A DNA stretch of 43,446 nucleotides from Bradyrhizobium liaoningense (GTDB lineage Bacteria; Pseudomonadota; Alphaproteobacteria; Rhizobiales; Xanthobacteraceae). The notes under the pieces were generated by a model. The model was not told the origin of the DNA. It made no database searches and saw only the letters and a program-made list of their open reading frames with translations. A program made the translations under genes and the position numbers. The stretch's first letter is position 1. Each line of letters begins with the position of its first letter. The stretch is from assembly GCF_018130955.1 (NCBI RefSeq), contig NZ_JAFCJM010000059.1:1-43446 (forward strand). The letters are read 5' to 3'. Shown piece by piece: positions 16,555 to 23,955 of the stretch.

Positions 16555-17632
16555 TGCACAAGTCCATCAGCAGCCCCCGAGCCTCTACTGACTCGCAGTA
16601 GGTGAGCTGAAACGATCGCGCGCCCGCAACGATCCGCTTCAAAGCGAAAAAGCCGGCCCGCGACAGCCTTCCGTCAGAGGCAAATGCGCCCTCAATGAGC
16701 CGCTTCATCGATTCAAGCTGATCCAACGCGGTCAGCTCGGCCGAGCCGTTCGCAACCCGGTTCAAAAAAATGACCCAGCCTGCAGAAAGGCTTTCGTTGT
16801 GCGCGTTCGGAATTGGCAAGTACCGCACCTGAGCGCCATCGGCCCGGCGATGCGTCACGTCGTCCCAATCGCCACGTAGTCGGGACAACAACTCCCACGA
16901 ACCCTCCTTGAGTGTGAGAGCAAACGGGATTCCACAGACCGTTCCATCAGCTCCAATCAGTGCAACATCATCGCCGGAATACTGAAACCCCGCGTCCACC
17001 AGCTGCAGTGTAAGAGTCGACTTTCCGGCTCCCGGCTGGCCGCACAGCAACAAGCCCATACCGCAATTCGCAAGAGTAGCGGCATGAAGGGCGAAGACCC
17101 AACGATTGCTTCGGATAAGGCGCTCGGTGAGATGAGCTTTGATTGTAGGTGCCAGTGCTTCGACTTCACATCTGTGGGTGCCCGCGTCATTTCCGCGGAA
17201 GAGCACTTGATCGTCCAGCATCATTGCCTCGACCGCAATGTCGTCTTCGCCGTTCTCGTTGTCCGGACCACAAAATGGCGAAACCATCCGTTGCAAGAGG
17301 TCCCAATTTTCAGCCCGGACATTAATCCGGCGCCGGCCTAGAACCGCTGAGAAGGCACAATTGGCCGGCATTCGCCAGTCGACGTCGAGCAGCTCTCGGT
17401 CAATCCAGGCGTTTATGGCCTGCCGCGAGAACTGGCGCGCTGTATACTCGTCAATGCCCAGCCTGCCGAGCTCCTGATAGATGGCCGCCAAAGACGCGCC
17501 GTGCGCCAGCTCGCACCAGATGAATGCACCTACCTTGTCCAGTTCATAGATCTTCTGCCTTGTCTCGCTGAAAAGCACCGGTCGACCATCCAGCAGCGCG
17601 AAGACCGCATCGGCGGCCGGCCTCAACATCAT
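16541..17632 (-). CDS. PqqD-like domain fused to HprK-related kinase
   Basis: A 363-residue protein if started at ATG 17632; the frame stays open to 17809, but that part is basic and uninformative. Residues 1-75 match a PqqD/RRE-type peptide-binding fold (VLFSETRQKIYELDKVGAFIW). The rest resembles HprK-related kinase A: Walker A GQPGAGKST (198-206), the acidic pair in YSGDDVALIG (about 219-228), and FALTLKEGSWELL after it. No HPr gene or PTS gene is nearby, so classical HPr phosphorylation is unlikely. It overlaps the nucleotidyltransferase gene and follows an 81-residue small gene. PqqD-like domains usually present a peptide to a modifying enzyme, so peptide phosphorylation is a reasonable but unproven guess. 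Start uncertain. Confidence 0.82.
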   Translation of the reverse strand: MMLRPAADAVFALLDGRPVLFSETRQKIYELDKVGAFIWCELAHGASLAAIYQELGRLGIDEYTARQFSRQAINAWIDRELLDVDWRMPANCAFSAVLGRRRINVRAENWDLLQRMVSPFCGPDNENGEDDIAVEAMMLDDQVLFRGNDAGTHRCEVEALAPTIKAHLTERLIRSNRWVFALHAATLANCGMGLLLCGQPGAGKSTLTLQLVDAGFQYSGDDVALIGADGTVCGIPFALTLKEGSWELLSRLRGDWDDVTHRRADGAQVRYLPIPNAHNESLSAGWVIFLNRVANGSAELTALDQLESMKRLIEGAFASDGRLSRAGFFALKRIVAGARSFQLTYCESVEARGLLMDLCNGKA

Positions 17633-17858
17633 TTCGGTCGATGATTTTTCCAGCACGGCTTCAGCCAATATGAACGGTATCTGTCTCGCCGTCGTGCCGA
17701 CTAGGCGGCGACGACAGCTGCGATGCACGATTTTCGCAGCGTTCGATCGAACGAATAGCCGCCGCAGACGAGAATCAACCTCACGGCGATTCTGGCGATG
17801 CAGGCCCAATATTCGGCGCGGGCACGTGCTTCGTTTCCAAATGACAATGCGCCCACAG

Positions 17859-18104
17859 TCAGGCAGCCAACTGGTTGCCCTCGCCCGTTCCAGGTGGAGA
17901 AATATTCAACACCTGCTCTCCAAGAACGCCCGCCCGCGCGACCAAACGGTGCGCGTCGAGCAGATACCGGTAGGCTTCGCGATCAGCACTCCGCTCTCTC
18001 AGAACGCGTTCCTTCTCGCCAATGCTTACTAATTCCTCGCGCATTTTGGCCAACTGCTGCGCAGCCGAGGCGGAGTTGCGCTTGTTATGAATTAATTCCC
18101 ACAT
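17859..18104 (-). CDS. Small 81-residue helical protein leading the PqqD-HprK cassette
   Basis: No family recognised. The ATG at 18104 is chosen because GGGAGGAG sits four bases before it, one of the best ribosome sites in the window; a longer frame starts at 18125. Residues 8-55 are highly charged and probably coiled-coil (MREELVSIGEKERVLRERSA). The last 20 residues (QVLNISPPGTGEGNQLAA) are unlike the rest and carry Ser, Thr and Gly. It is on the same strand ahead of the PqqD-HprK-like gene. It could be an ordinary accessory protein or the peptide substrate of the kinase; the leader-like helix plus small tail makes the second worth testing. Confidence 0.65.
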   Translation of the reverse strand: MWELIHNKRNSASAAQQLAKMREELVSIGEKERVLRERSADREAYRYLLDAHRLVARAGVLGEQVLNISPPGTGEGNQLAA

Positions 18105-18456
18105 CGTCTCCTCCCAAACGGACAAGCTTGGAGAAATTAGCTTACGTCATTGGCAGCAATTAACAACGAGATTTATATCTTTACCAAATAATCAAAATTT
18201 GTTTCATGCTTGAACCGGAAACACCCAATTTAATACCAACAGGCGCGCTCTGCATATTCGTTCGGAGCGATGATCAACGATGGGTCCAGCGTCATCGAAC
18301 CGGAGACACGGCTTCAACGGCAGCGTAAACCAAGTCAGCACACCAAAATAAATTTGGACGAGAGTCACAAATCCGACCGACGACGAAAAAGTTAATTTGC
18401 ACATTAAATCATGACGATGAATATTTAACTTAAGTGACGAGAGTGGAGTAAAGCCA
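18105..18456. promoter_or_regulatory. AT-rich intergenic stretch upstream of the small-protein/HprK cassette
   Basis: About 350 bp with AT-rich blocks at 18140-18200 and 18340-18430. It probably contains the promoter for the minus-strand cassette and perhaps one for the small plus-strand frame that follows. The open minus frame at 18204-18605 shows no protein-like character. Confidence 0.4.
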
Positions 18457-18624
18457 TTGATTGAGTTGGCAAATTTGCCCGTCATGGGTCGCGCGATCGT
18501 TTTCACCGAGCGCGGCACCGTACACGCCAAGAGCCGCTCCCGGCCAAATAGGCCGATTTCATTGGACGCCCCAGGCGCATTCGAGGGCGACCGCATAATT
18601 ATCACACACGAGCTGCCGAGCTAA
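18457..18624 (+). CDS. Possible 55-residue hypothetical protein
   Basis: A TTG-initiated frame with GTGGAG eight bases upstream. Its product reads like a small folded protein (ELANLPVMGRAIVFTERG near the start, LDAPGAFEGDRIIITHELPS at the end) and has better protein character than the opposite-strand frame. An ATG at codon 11 is an alternative start. No family recognised. Confidence 0.35.
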   Translation: MIELANLPVMGRAIVFTERGTVHAKSRSRPNRPISLDAPGAFEGDRIIITHELPS

Positions 18625-18825
18625 AGACCGGCAGTATCTAGAGGATTCGCTCAAGCAGCGATCCGGCCGGTTGGAGAAGCGACGTCACGGGCAGGCCGCC
18701 CCTTGCTCCGACGAAATCACACCAGTGCGCGATGCCCCCCCAGTCGTACTGAAGATGCGCAATCCAGCCGGCCGGCCCTTTCAAGATCGGCAACAAGCAA
18801 CGGCAAAGTTCGAGAGAGGTCCCGC

Positions 18826-19077
18826 ATGGGTATGATCATGGTCAAGTGCCCGCAAACCGGACGCGCGATCCCCACTGGGATCAACTCTGACCGAGAGAGC
18901 TTTCTCCGGAGTATTGTCTTTTTCGGCAACACTCGTTGTCCAATCTGTCGATCCAATCATAACTGGTTTGCGCGCGAGGCCTGGGTCGAGGAGCCGCTGG
19001 CTCCTGTCAGTGGAGCTATTCAGCACCATGTGGCTGCGCAAATGCGCCGTCAGGAAGGAGAGCAAGGCCGGGAATAG
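18826..19077 (+). CDS. Small CxxC protein, conserved hypothetical
   Basis: An 83-residue protein starting at ATG 18826 (MGMIMVKCPQTGRAIPTGI) with GAGAGAGG ahead. An N-terminal Cys (KCPQTGRAI, C8) and a later CxxC (RCPICRSNHNW) could bind one zinc, followed by WFAREAWV. Proteins with this KCP(Q/x)TG...CPxC...W(F)A(R/K)EAWV pattern are common uncharacterised small proteins in Bradyrhizobium and relatives. The frame extends upstream to 18703 without similarity. It converges on the crp-like gene. Function unknown. Confidence 0.72.
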   Translation: MGMIMVKCPQTGRAIPTGINSDRESFLRSIVFFGNTRCPICRSNHNWFAREAWVEEPLAPVSGAIQHHVAAQMRRQEGEQGRE

Positions 19078-19099
19078 ACAACTCAGCGCGGAACGTCTC

Positions 19100-19894
19100 T
19101 CATTTGGCGCCGCGTCTGCCGAGTTGGCGCGGGTGAGTAGCGCGCGTTACCTGTGCCGGCCCCGTTGCAAGCCCGCTCTCGGATAGCTCCTGGTCGTACA
19201 TGCGCGCGATTCTCGTCTGCACCATCGCGTAGCATTCGCACGCTAAACCATCGAGCCGAGCGGGATGGACTTCGATCAGGCCGCGTCGGTCGGACTTGAT
19301 GGCACCCGCCTCCCGCAGCCGCGCCACGGCTTGCGTCACCGTCGTTCTGCGCACACCGAGCAGTTGCGCCAGGGCCTCCTGCGTGAGAGGAAGCCGACGG
19401 TCGGAGATGATATCGTGCAGTTGCAACAACCATCGCGCCATTCGTCGTTCCACCGAATGGAGCGCATTGCAGGCCGCAACATGCTGGAGCTGCAGCAGCA
19501 GTGCACGTGTGTGAACCTGCACGATCTGCCGAATGGCCGGACTCTGCATGTAGGCGGATTGGAAGTTCGCCGCAGTGATGTGTGACGCGGTACCTGCCAC
19601 CCGGGCAAGAACGGTGACTGGCGAGACCGAGGGGCCAAGCGCGGAAAGCGAACCCACCGCACCTTCCGGTCCAACCAAGGTGGTCGCAACGGTCTGTCCG
19701 TCCGGCATATCAAGCATGAATGCGACGGCTCCACTATGCAGAAAGTACACGTCGCGGAGCTCATCGTCCGAACGGACGAGAACCGTGTCCGCTTTGAACG
19801 AAATCCGTTGCAGGTGCGGCGTTAGCAACGCCCGGTCCGACGACGGCAGTGAGGCTAAGAGCCTATTCTGAACGCTGGCCCAGCGCTCTGTCAT
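19100..19894 (-). CDS. Crp/Fnr family transcriptional regulator
   Basis: A 264-residue regulator. The cyclic-nucleotide-binding-like beta-roll covers about 20-120 (FLHSGAVAFMLDMPDG near 50), a dimer helix follows (about 125-155), and the winged helix-turn-helix is at about 165-215 (LTQEALAQLLGVRRTTVTQAVARL across the recognition helix, then GLIEV). The N-terminal cysteine cluster of true FNR is missing, so it is not an iron-sulfur oxygen sensor. The cAMP-contacting arginine pattern of Crp is not evident either, so the signal is unknown. A near-perfect 20-bp palindrome 28 bp before the start suggests autoregulation. The last 35 residues form a basic tail beyond the usual fold. Confidence 0.9.
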   Translation of the reverse strand: MTERWASVQNRLLASLPSSDRALLTPHLQRISFKADTVLVRSDDELRDVYFLHSGAVAFMLDMPDGQTVATTLVGPEGAVGSLSALGPSVSPVTVLARVAGTASHITAANFQSAYMQSPAIRQIVQVHTRALLLQLQHVAACNALHSVERRMARWLLQLHDIISDRRLPLTQEALAQLLGVRRTTVTQAVARLREAGAIKSDRRGLIEVHPARLDGLACECYAMVQTRIARMYDQELSESGLATGPAQVTRATHPRQLGRRGAK

Positions 19895-20219
19895 GGAAGT
19901 TTCCCTCAGTGAGCTTCCATTAGCGTATGTCGACGTACGCTGTGGGCCTCCTCGGTAAAACGCTCATGCAATTCAAGCGTAACTATTGGTAGGCGCGAAT
20001 GCGCATTCAGGCAAGCCGCCGTTTATGCAGGCAGCCGGAACCTGGTGTGATTGCGATGCCTGAAGTGTCAACGACGGTCGTAACCCGGACCGACGGCGCA
20101 GGTCGGCCACGCCCCACCATGGATAAAGGACGCAGTTCGCCTCGCGTTGCGAGATCACCGGGCCCCAAATACGACTTGGATCTCGTTCCGCATCTCGGGC
20201 GTAGCACGCGTTGTGCTAT
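19895..20219. other. 325-bp gap between crp-like gene and lldD
   Basis: The gap holds the crp-like gene's upstream palindrome (19922-19941) and its presumed promoter. Both flanking genes are on the minus strand, so the rest is the 3' region of lldD. No gene or clear terminator was found in 19950-20219. Confidence 0.4.
19922..19941. promoter_or_regulatory. 20-bp palindrome AGCGTATGTCGACGTACGCT, probable operator
   Basis: The sequence is its own reverse complement except for one symmetric mismatch pair (T at base 7, G at base 14). The arms AGCGTA/TACGCT and centre GTCGAC are exact. It lies 28-47 bp before the start codon of the Crp/Fnr-type gene, where an autoregulatory operator would sit. It does not match the classical TGTGA-N6-TCACA or TTGAT-N4-ATCAA sites. 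Confidence 0.6.
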
Positions 20220-21365
20220 TTACCTGAACCGCAGGTTGGAGCGATTCAAATCTCTGACCGACTTTGCCCCCATCAGTTTCATGTCACGCTCGATCTCAGC
20301 GCGCAGCAAATTCAGTGCACGCTCGACGCCCGGTTGGCCGGCGGCGGCCAACGGAAACAGGTAGTAGCGGCCAATGCCAACCGCTTTCGCACCAAGAGAC
20401 AAGGCTTTCAGCACGTGCGTGCCACGCTGCACCCCGCCGTCCATCAGGACGTCGATCACGTCGCCGACGGCATCCACTATTTCTGCCAATTGATCGAAGG
20501 CGGTACGGGATCCATCGAGCTGCCTGCCGCCATGGTTGGAAAGGACGATCCCGGTACAGCCACAATCCACGGCTCGCCTGGCGTCGTCCGGCGACATGAT
20601 ACCTTTGAGACAGAACTGACCATCCCAGAGCTCGACCATGTCAGACACGTCATCCCAACTCATCGACGGATCGAGCATCTCCGTGAAGTAGCGGCTGATC
20701 GACATCGTGCCGCTGCCCATGTCGACATGTTTGTCCAACTGCGGCAGCTTGAAGCTCTCGTGGGTGAGGTAGTTCAGCGCCCAGGCTGGTTTCAGGGCGA
20801 ACTGCAGGATGCCGGCCAGATTGAGCGCAAAGGGAATGGAAAAGCCGGTGCGTTTGTCGCGCTCGCGGTTTCCGCCAGTGATGCTGTCGACGGTCAGCAT
20901 CATGACCTCGACGCCGGCCTCCTTGGCACGCTGCATCATGGCTCGATTCAAGCCACGATCCTTGTGGAAGTAGAACTGATAGACTTGTGGCCCGCTGCTG
21001 ATCCGGCGTGCTTCTTCGAGGCTGACTGTGCCCAGCGACGAAACCCCGAACATCGTCCCCGACTTGCCGGCGGCCGCGGCAACGGCGCGTTCGCCTTCGT
21101 GATGAAAAAGGCGCTGCAGTGCGGTGGGCGAGCAGTAGACCGGCATCGACAGCTTCTGTCCCATGACGGTCACGGAAAGGTCGACCTCCGTCACGCCGCG
21201 CAGCACGTTGGGAAGCAGATCGCAGCTTTCGAAGCTTAGCGAGTTGCGCCGGTGAGTCACTTCGTCATCAGCCGCGCCATCGATGTAGTTGAAGATCGGT
21301 CCAGGCAGTCGCTGCTTGGCCATACGCCGGAAATCATGGAAGTTATGACAATCGCGCAGACGCAT
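20220..21365 (-). CDS. lldD: FMN-dependent alpha-hydroxy-acid dehydrogenase, probable L-lactate dehydrogenase
   Basis: A 381-residue enzyme of LldD length. It oxidises an (S)-2-hydroxy acid, most likely L-lactate to pyruvate, passing electrons to the respiratory chain. Family motifs are FNYIDGAADDE near 26, PVYCSPTALQRLFHHEGE, the LTVDSITGGNRERD block, the active-site segment LSNHGGRQLDGS (about 272-283, His as catalytic base) and the phosphate-binding VLMDGGVQRGTHVLKA. AAAGGG precedes the ATG. It follows the IclR gene by 36 bp on the same strand. L-lactate is an end product of the fucose pathway encoded next door, which supports the substrate choice; glycolate or mandelate cannot be excluded by sequence alone. 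Confidence 0.87.
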   Translation of the reverse strand: MRLRDCHNFHDFRRMAKQRLPGPIFNYIDGAADDEVTHRRNSLSFESCDLLPNVLRGVTEVDLSVTVMGQKLSMPVYCSPTALQRLFHHEGERAVAAAAGKSGTMFGVSSLGTVSLEEARRISSGPQVYQFYFHKDRGLNRAMMQRAKEAGVEVMMLTVDSITGGNRERDKRTGFSIPFALNLAGILQFALKPAWALNYLTHESFKLPQLDKHVDMGSGTMSISRYFTEMLDPSMSWDDVSDMVELWDGQFCLKGIMSPDDARRAVDCGCTGIVLSNHGGRQLDGSRTAFDQLAEIVDAVGDVIDVLMDGGVQRGTHVLKALSLGAKAVGIGRYYLFPLAAAGQPGVERALNLLRAEIERDMKLMGAKSVRDLNRSNLRFR

Positions 21366-21401
21366 GGCTGCCCTTTCAGTGTGGCTGACCGGAACTTTCG
21401 G

Positions 21402-22187
21402 CTATGCCAGTGATAGTTGTTTGGACGCAATCTGCAGCTGCTCGATAACAGAGGCCACCGAAGCATGATTTGCCCCGTCAAGTCGCTGAATAAAGGGGCA
21501 TGTCAAAACCGCAAAGGCGTGTCCTTCAGGAGAGAGTACAGGAACGGACACGTCCCGGACGCCTGCAATCTGGCGACTATCGCCGACCCGATAACCGGCC
21601 GCCCGACAGCGACTTATCTCGAGCTCTAGCCTTCGAAGTTCATCCGCCCTTGGTGATCCTTCCCACTTGGCCATCAGTTCGGTACGGGAGAGTGGATCTT
21701 GAAATGCAAGCAGCACCTGTCCGGATCCCGTGGTGAGGAGATCGATGTGAGAGCCGATCCTGATTCCGAACTCCCAATTGCCAGGAGGGCTGGAATGGGC
21801 AACCACGATCGCCGCATCACGATCGATAACGACCAGATGGCAGGATTGCTCCGTTTCCATGGCAAAGGCATCCATGAGCGGTGTCGCACGGGTTATGAGG
21901 CGCCGGACAGGCGGGTGCCGATGCCCAAGGACGAACAACTTCATAGTGAGTGAGTAGCGATCGCCCTCACGCGAGCGGCTCACATAGTCGCGCACCACGA
22001 GCCGCTCGAGCATGCGGTAGACCTCGCTCGGCCCGCGGCCCATCGCCTTGACGATCTCAGCACGGGTCAGGCCGCCCGGCTGCTCGGAAAGCAGCTCCAG
22101 GATGTCGAGCCCCTTGTCGAGCGCAGGTGCGCGGTAGCGGTCATCCTTATCCACGCTGTTGATGGTCTTTGCCGGCCCTTTTGGCAT
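21402..22187 (-). CDS. IclR family regulator of the L-fucose island
   Basis: A 261-residue protein from ATG 22187 (MPKGPAKTINS), chosen because GAGAGGATTTC lies just before it; the longer start at 22229 has no ribosome site. The N-terminal winged helix (about 18-75) has ALDKGLDILELLSEQPGGLT and the recognition helix around GRGPSEVYRML. The IclR effector domain follows (about 90-255, with SCHLVVIDRD and IGSHIDLLTTGSGQVLLAF). Divergent placement 121 bp from the fucose operon and a direct repeat in between point to local control by a pathway intermediate. The effector is unknown. Confidence 0.92.
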   Translation of the reverse strand: MPKGPAKTINSVDKDDRYRAPALDKGLDILELLSEQPGGLTRAEIVKAMGRGPSEVYRMLERLVVRDYVSRSREGDRYSLTMKLFVLGHRHPPVRRLITRATPLMDAFAMETEQSCHLVVIDRDAAIVVAHSSPPGNWEFGIRIGSHIDLLTTGSGQVLLAFQDPLSRTELMAKWEGSPRADELRRLELEISRCRAAGYRVGDSRQIAGVRDVSVPVLSPEGHAFAVLTCPFIQRLDGANHASVASVIEQLQIASKQLSLA

Positions 22188-22229
22188 CGCGCGAAATCCT
22201 CTCGCTTGACCAGCCTCGCGATTCCCCAT

Positions 22230-22308
22230 TGCAAGGACGGTTCATTTATAGATAATATGTTCATATATAGACAAACGTGCAAGCGGTTTGCTGGGAGGAA
22301 CGAGGGTT
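22230..22308 (+). promoter_or_regulatory. Divergent fucose promoter with 13-bp direct repeat
   Basis: GTTCATTTATAGA (22240-22252) and GTTCATATATAGA (22259-22271) match at 12 of 13 bases and are 19 bp apart start to start, so they lie on nearly the same face of the helix. They sit between the IclR gene and the first catabolic gene, 37-69 bp before its ATG. They are likely binding sites of the IclR protein. The AT-rich TATAGATAATAT could overlap a -10 element. A GGGAGGAACGAGG ribosome site precedes 22309. Confidence 0.65.
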
Positions 22309-23058
22309 ATGCGACTGAGCGGGAAGCGCATTTTCATTTCCGCCGCCGGCCAAGGCATCGGCCGCGCCAGCGTACTGGCCTGCGCCAGGGAAGGCGCGCA
22401 TGTCATCGCCACCGACATCAACGACGAGGCGCTGAAGACGCTCTCGGACGAGAGCGTCAACGTCGAGACCCACAAGCTCGACGCGCGCGACGGTGCAGCA
22501 GTCGCGGCCTTCGCCGCCGGGCAGGCACCGATTGACGGCATGTTCAACTGTGTCGGCTTCGTCCATCACGGCACAATCATGGACTGCAGCGACGACGATT
22601 GGGATTTCAGCTTCGACCTCAACGTCAAGAGCATGTATCGCACCATCAGGGCGTTCCTGCCGGGCATGCTTGAGCGCGCCGACAAGACCGGCGCCGTGTC
22701 GATTCTCAACATGGCCTCCATGGCCTCGTCGATCAAAGGCTTCCCCAATCGGCTGCTCTACGGCGCCACCAAGGCGGCCGTCATCGGCTTCACCAAGGGC
22801 ATGGCCGCCGACTATGTACGCCGTGGCGTCCGCTGCAACGCGCTATGCCCGGGCACTGTCGACACGCCCTCGCTGCGTGGCCGGATTTCCGCAGCCGCCG
22901 ACCCGGTGCAGGCCGAGAAGGAATTCATCGCCCGCCAGCCCATCGGCCGGCTGGCAACCGTCGAGGATATCGCGCCGCTGGTCGTCTACCTGCTGTCCGA
23001 TGAGTCGCGCTTTGTCACCGGCCAGGCGGTCCTTGTCGACGGTGGCGTCACCATCTAG
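22309..23058 (+). CDS. SDR oxidoreductase, probable 2-keto-3-deoxy-L-fuconate dehydrogenase
   Basis: A 249-residue classical short-chain dehydrogenase, starting at ATG 22309 with a strong GGGAGGAA site. The cofactor loop is AAGQGIGRAS (about 12-21), NAG is replaced by NCVG (about 80), and the catalytic Tyr151 and Lys155 are in LLYGATKAAVIGF. The GQGIG loop and CPGTVDTPSL are typical of the DHRS6/BDH2-like group that includes bacterial 2-keto-3-deoxy-L-fuconate dehydrogenases, which make 2,4-diketo-3-deoxy-L-fuconate with NAD. Assignment between the two SDRs of this operon rests on this subgroup similarity and is not certain. First gene of the operon. Confidence 0.82.
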   Translation: MRLSGKRIFISAAGQGIGRASVLACAREGAHVIATDINDEALKTLSDESVNVETHKLDARDGAAVAAFAAGQAPIDGMFNCVGFVHHGTIMDCSDDDWDFSFDLNVKSMYRTIRAFLPGMLERADKTGAVSILNMASMASSIKGFPNRLLYGATKAAVIGFTKGMAADYVRRGVRCNALCPGTVDTPSLRGRISAAADPVQAEKEFIARQPIGRLATVEDIAPLVVYLLSDESRFVTGQAVLVDGGVTI

Positions 23059-23073
23059 GCGGAGCGGCGGGAG

Positions 23074-23955
23074 ATGACCAGACGGATCGACAGCCACTGC
23101 CATTACTGGGCGCTCCAGCGCGGCGACTACGGCTGGCTGACGCCCGCAGCCCATCTCGCCCCGATCTATCGCGACTTCGGCGCAGCCGAGATGCGCCCGC
23201 TGGCCGAGGTGGCCGGCATAGCAAGGCGCATTCTCGTTCAGGCAGCCCCTACCGAGGCGGAGACGCAGTTCCTGCTCGACCAGGGCCGCGACGACAGGGC
23301 TGTTGCCGGCGTCGTCGGCTGGGTCGATCTGTCGTCTGCCGAAAGCGTGGCCTCCCTCGAGCGCTTCGCCAGCAATCCCTTGTTCAAGGGCGTGCGGCCA
23401 ATGCTGCAGGACCTCGATGACATCGACTGGATCGCTACCCGCCCGCGCCCTGAAGCGATCGCCGCGCTGAAGCGCCTCCGCCTGCGCTTCGATGCCCTGG
23501 TCATGCCCCAGCATCTCGAGGCGCTGCGCCGTTTCGTGGAGATGACCCCGGGTTTGCCGGTTGTCATCGACCATGCCGCCAAGCCCGCCTTCACCGCACC
23601 GGCCAACGACTCGCGCCACGCCATGTGGAAGCTCGGCATGGCCCAGCTCTCGGCCTATCCGCATCTGTGCTGCAAGCTGTCCGGTCTGCTGACAGAACTG
23701 CCGAAAGAACTCAGGACCACGCCTGCGGCGGCGGCTAAGGCCCTGCGCCCTACCGTCGACAGCCTGCTTACCTGGTTCACGCCGGATCGCTTGATCTGGG
23801 GTTCTGATTGGCCTGTACTCACCTTGGCAGCCCCCTTCGCCTTCTGGGACGAGGTCACCGACCGGCTGCTCGACGGTCTCGGCGAGCCGGAACGTGCCGC
23901 GATCCTCGGCGGCACCGCGGCCCGATTCTATGGCATCGAGGAAGGCCGCGCATGA
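23074..23955 (+). CDS. Amidohydrolase family protein, probable L-fuconolactonase
   Basis: A 293-residue amidohydrolase-2 family protein (COG3618 type). The N-terminal metal motif is DSHCHYW (6-12), then VIDHAAKP near 164 and the C-terminal WGSDWPVL with its catalytic Asp near 248. Members of this group hydrolyse sugar lactones; with L-fucose dehydrogenase and L-fuconate dehydratase in the same operon, L-fucono-lactone to L-fuconate is the natural step. GGCGGGAG precedes the ATG, 15 bp after the SDR stop. Its stop overlaps the ATPase start as ATGA. Confidence 0.87.
   Translation: MTRRIDSHCHYWALQRGDYGWLTPAAHLAPIYRDFGAAEMRPLAEVAGIARRILVQAAPTEAETQFLLDQGRDDRAVAGVVGWVDLSSAESVASLERFASNPLFKGVRPMLQDLDDIDWIATRPRPEAIAALKRLRLRFDALVMPQHLEALRRFVEMTPGLPVVIDHAAKPAFTAPANDSRHAMWKLGMAQLSAYPHLCCKLSGLLTELPKELRTTPAAAAKALRPTVDSLLTWFTPDRLIWGSDWPVLTLAAPFAFWDEVTDRLLDGLGEPERAAILGGTAARFYGIEEGRA

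Noticed and set aside
16541..17632. Pyrroloquinoline quinone biosynthesis, suggested by the PqqD-like part
   Set aside because: No pqqA, pqqB, pqqC or pqqE in the window and the domain is fused to a kinase.
16541..18104. Full lasso-peptide biosynthetic cluster
   Set aside because: Neither the transglutaminase-like B2 protease nor the asparagine-synthetase-like cyclase is present, and the small protein lacks a clear leader/core boundary.
18204..18605. Minus-strand frame of 133 codons
   Set aside because: No ribosome site or protein-like segments; the opposite-strand small frame reads better.
20211..21239. Plus-strand open frame of 342 codons
   Set aside because: Antisense to lldD, whose motifs are unambiguous.
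22843..23664. Minus-strand open frame of 273 codons
   Set aside because: Antisense to the SDR and lactonase genes; His/Gln/Arg-rich shadow of GC-rich coding DNA.
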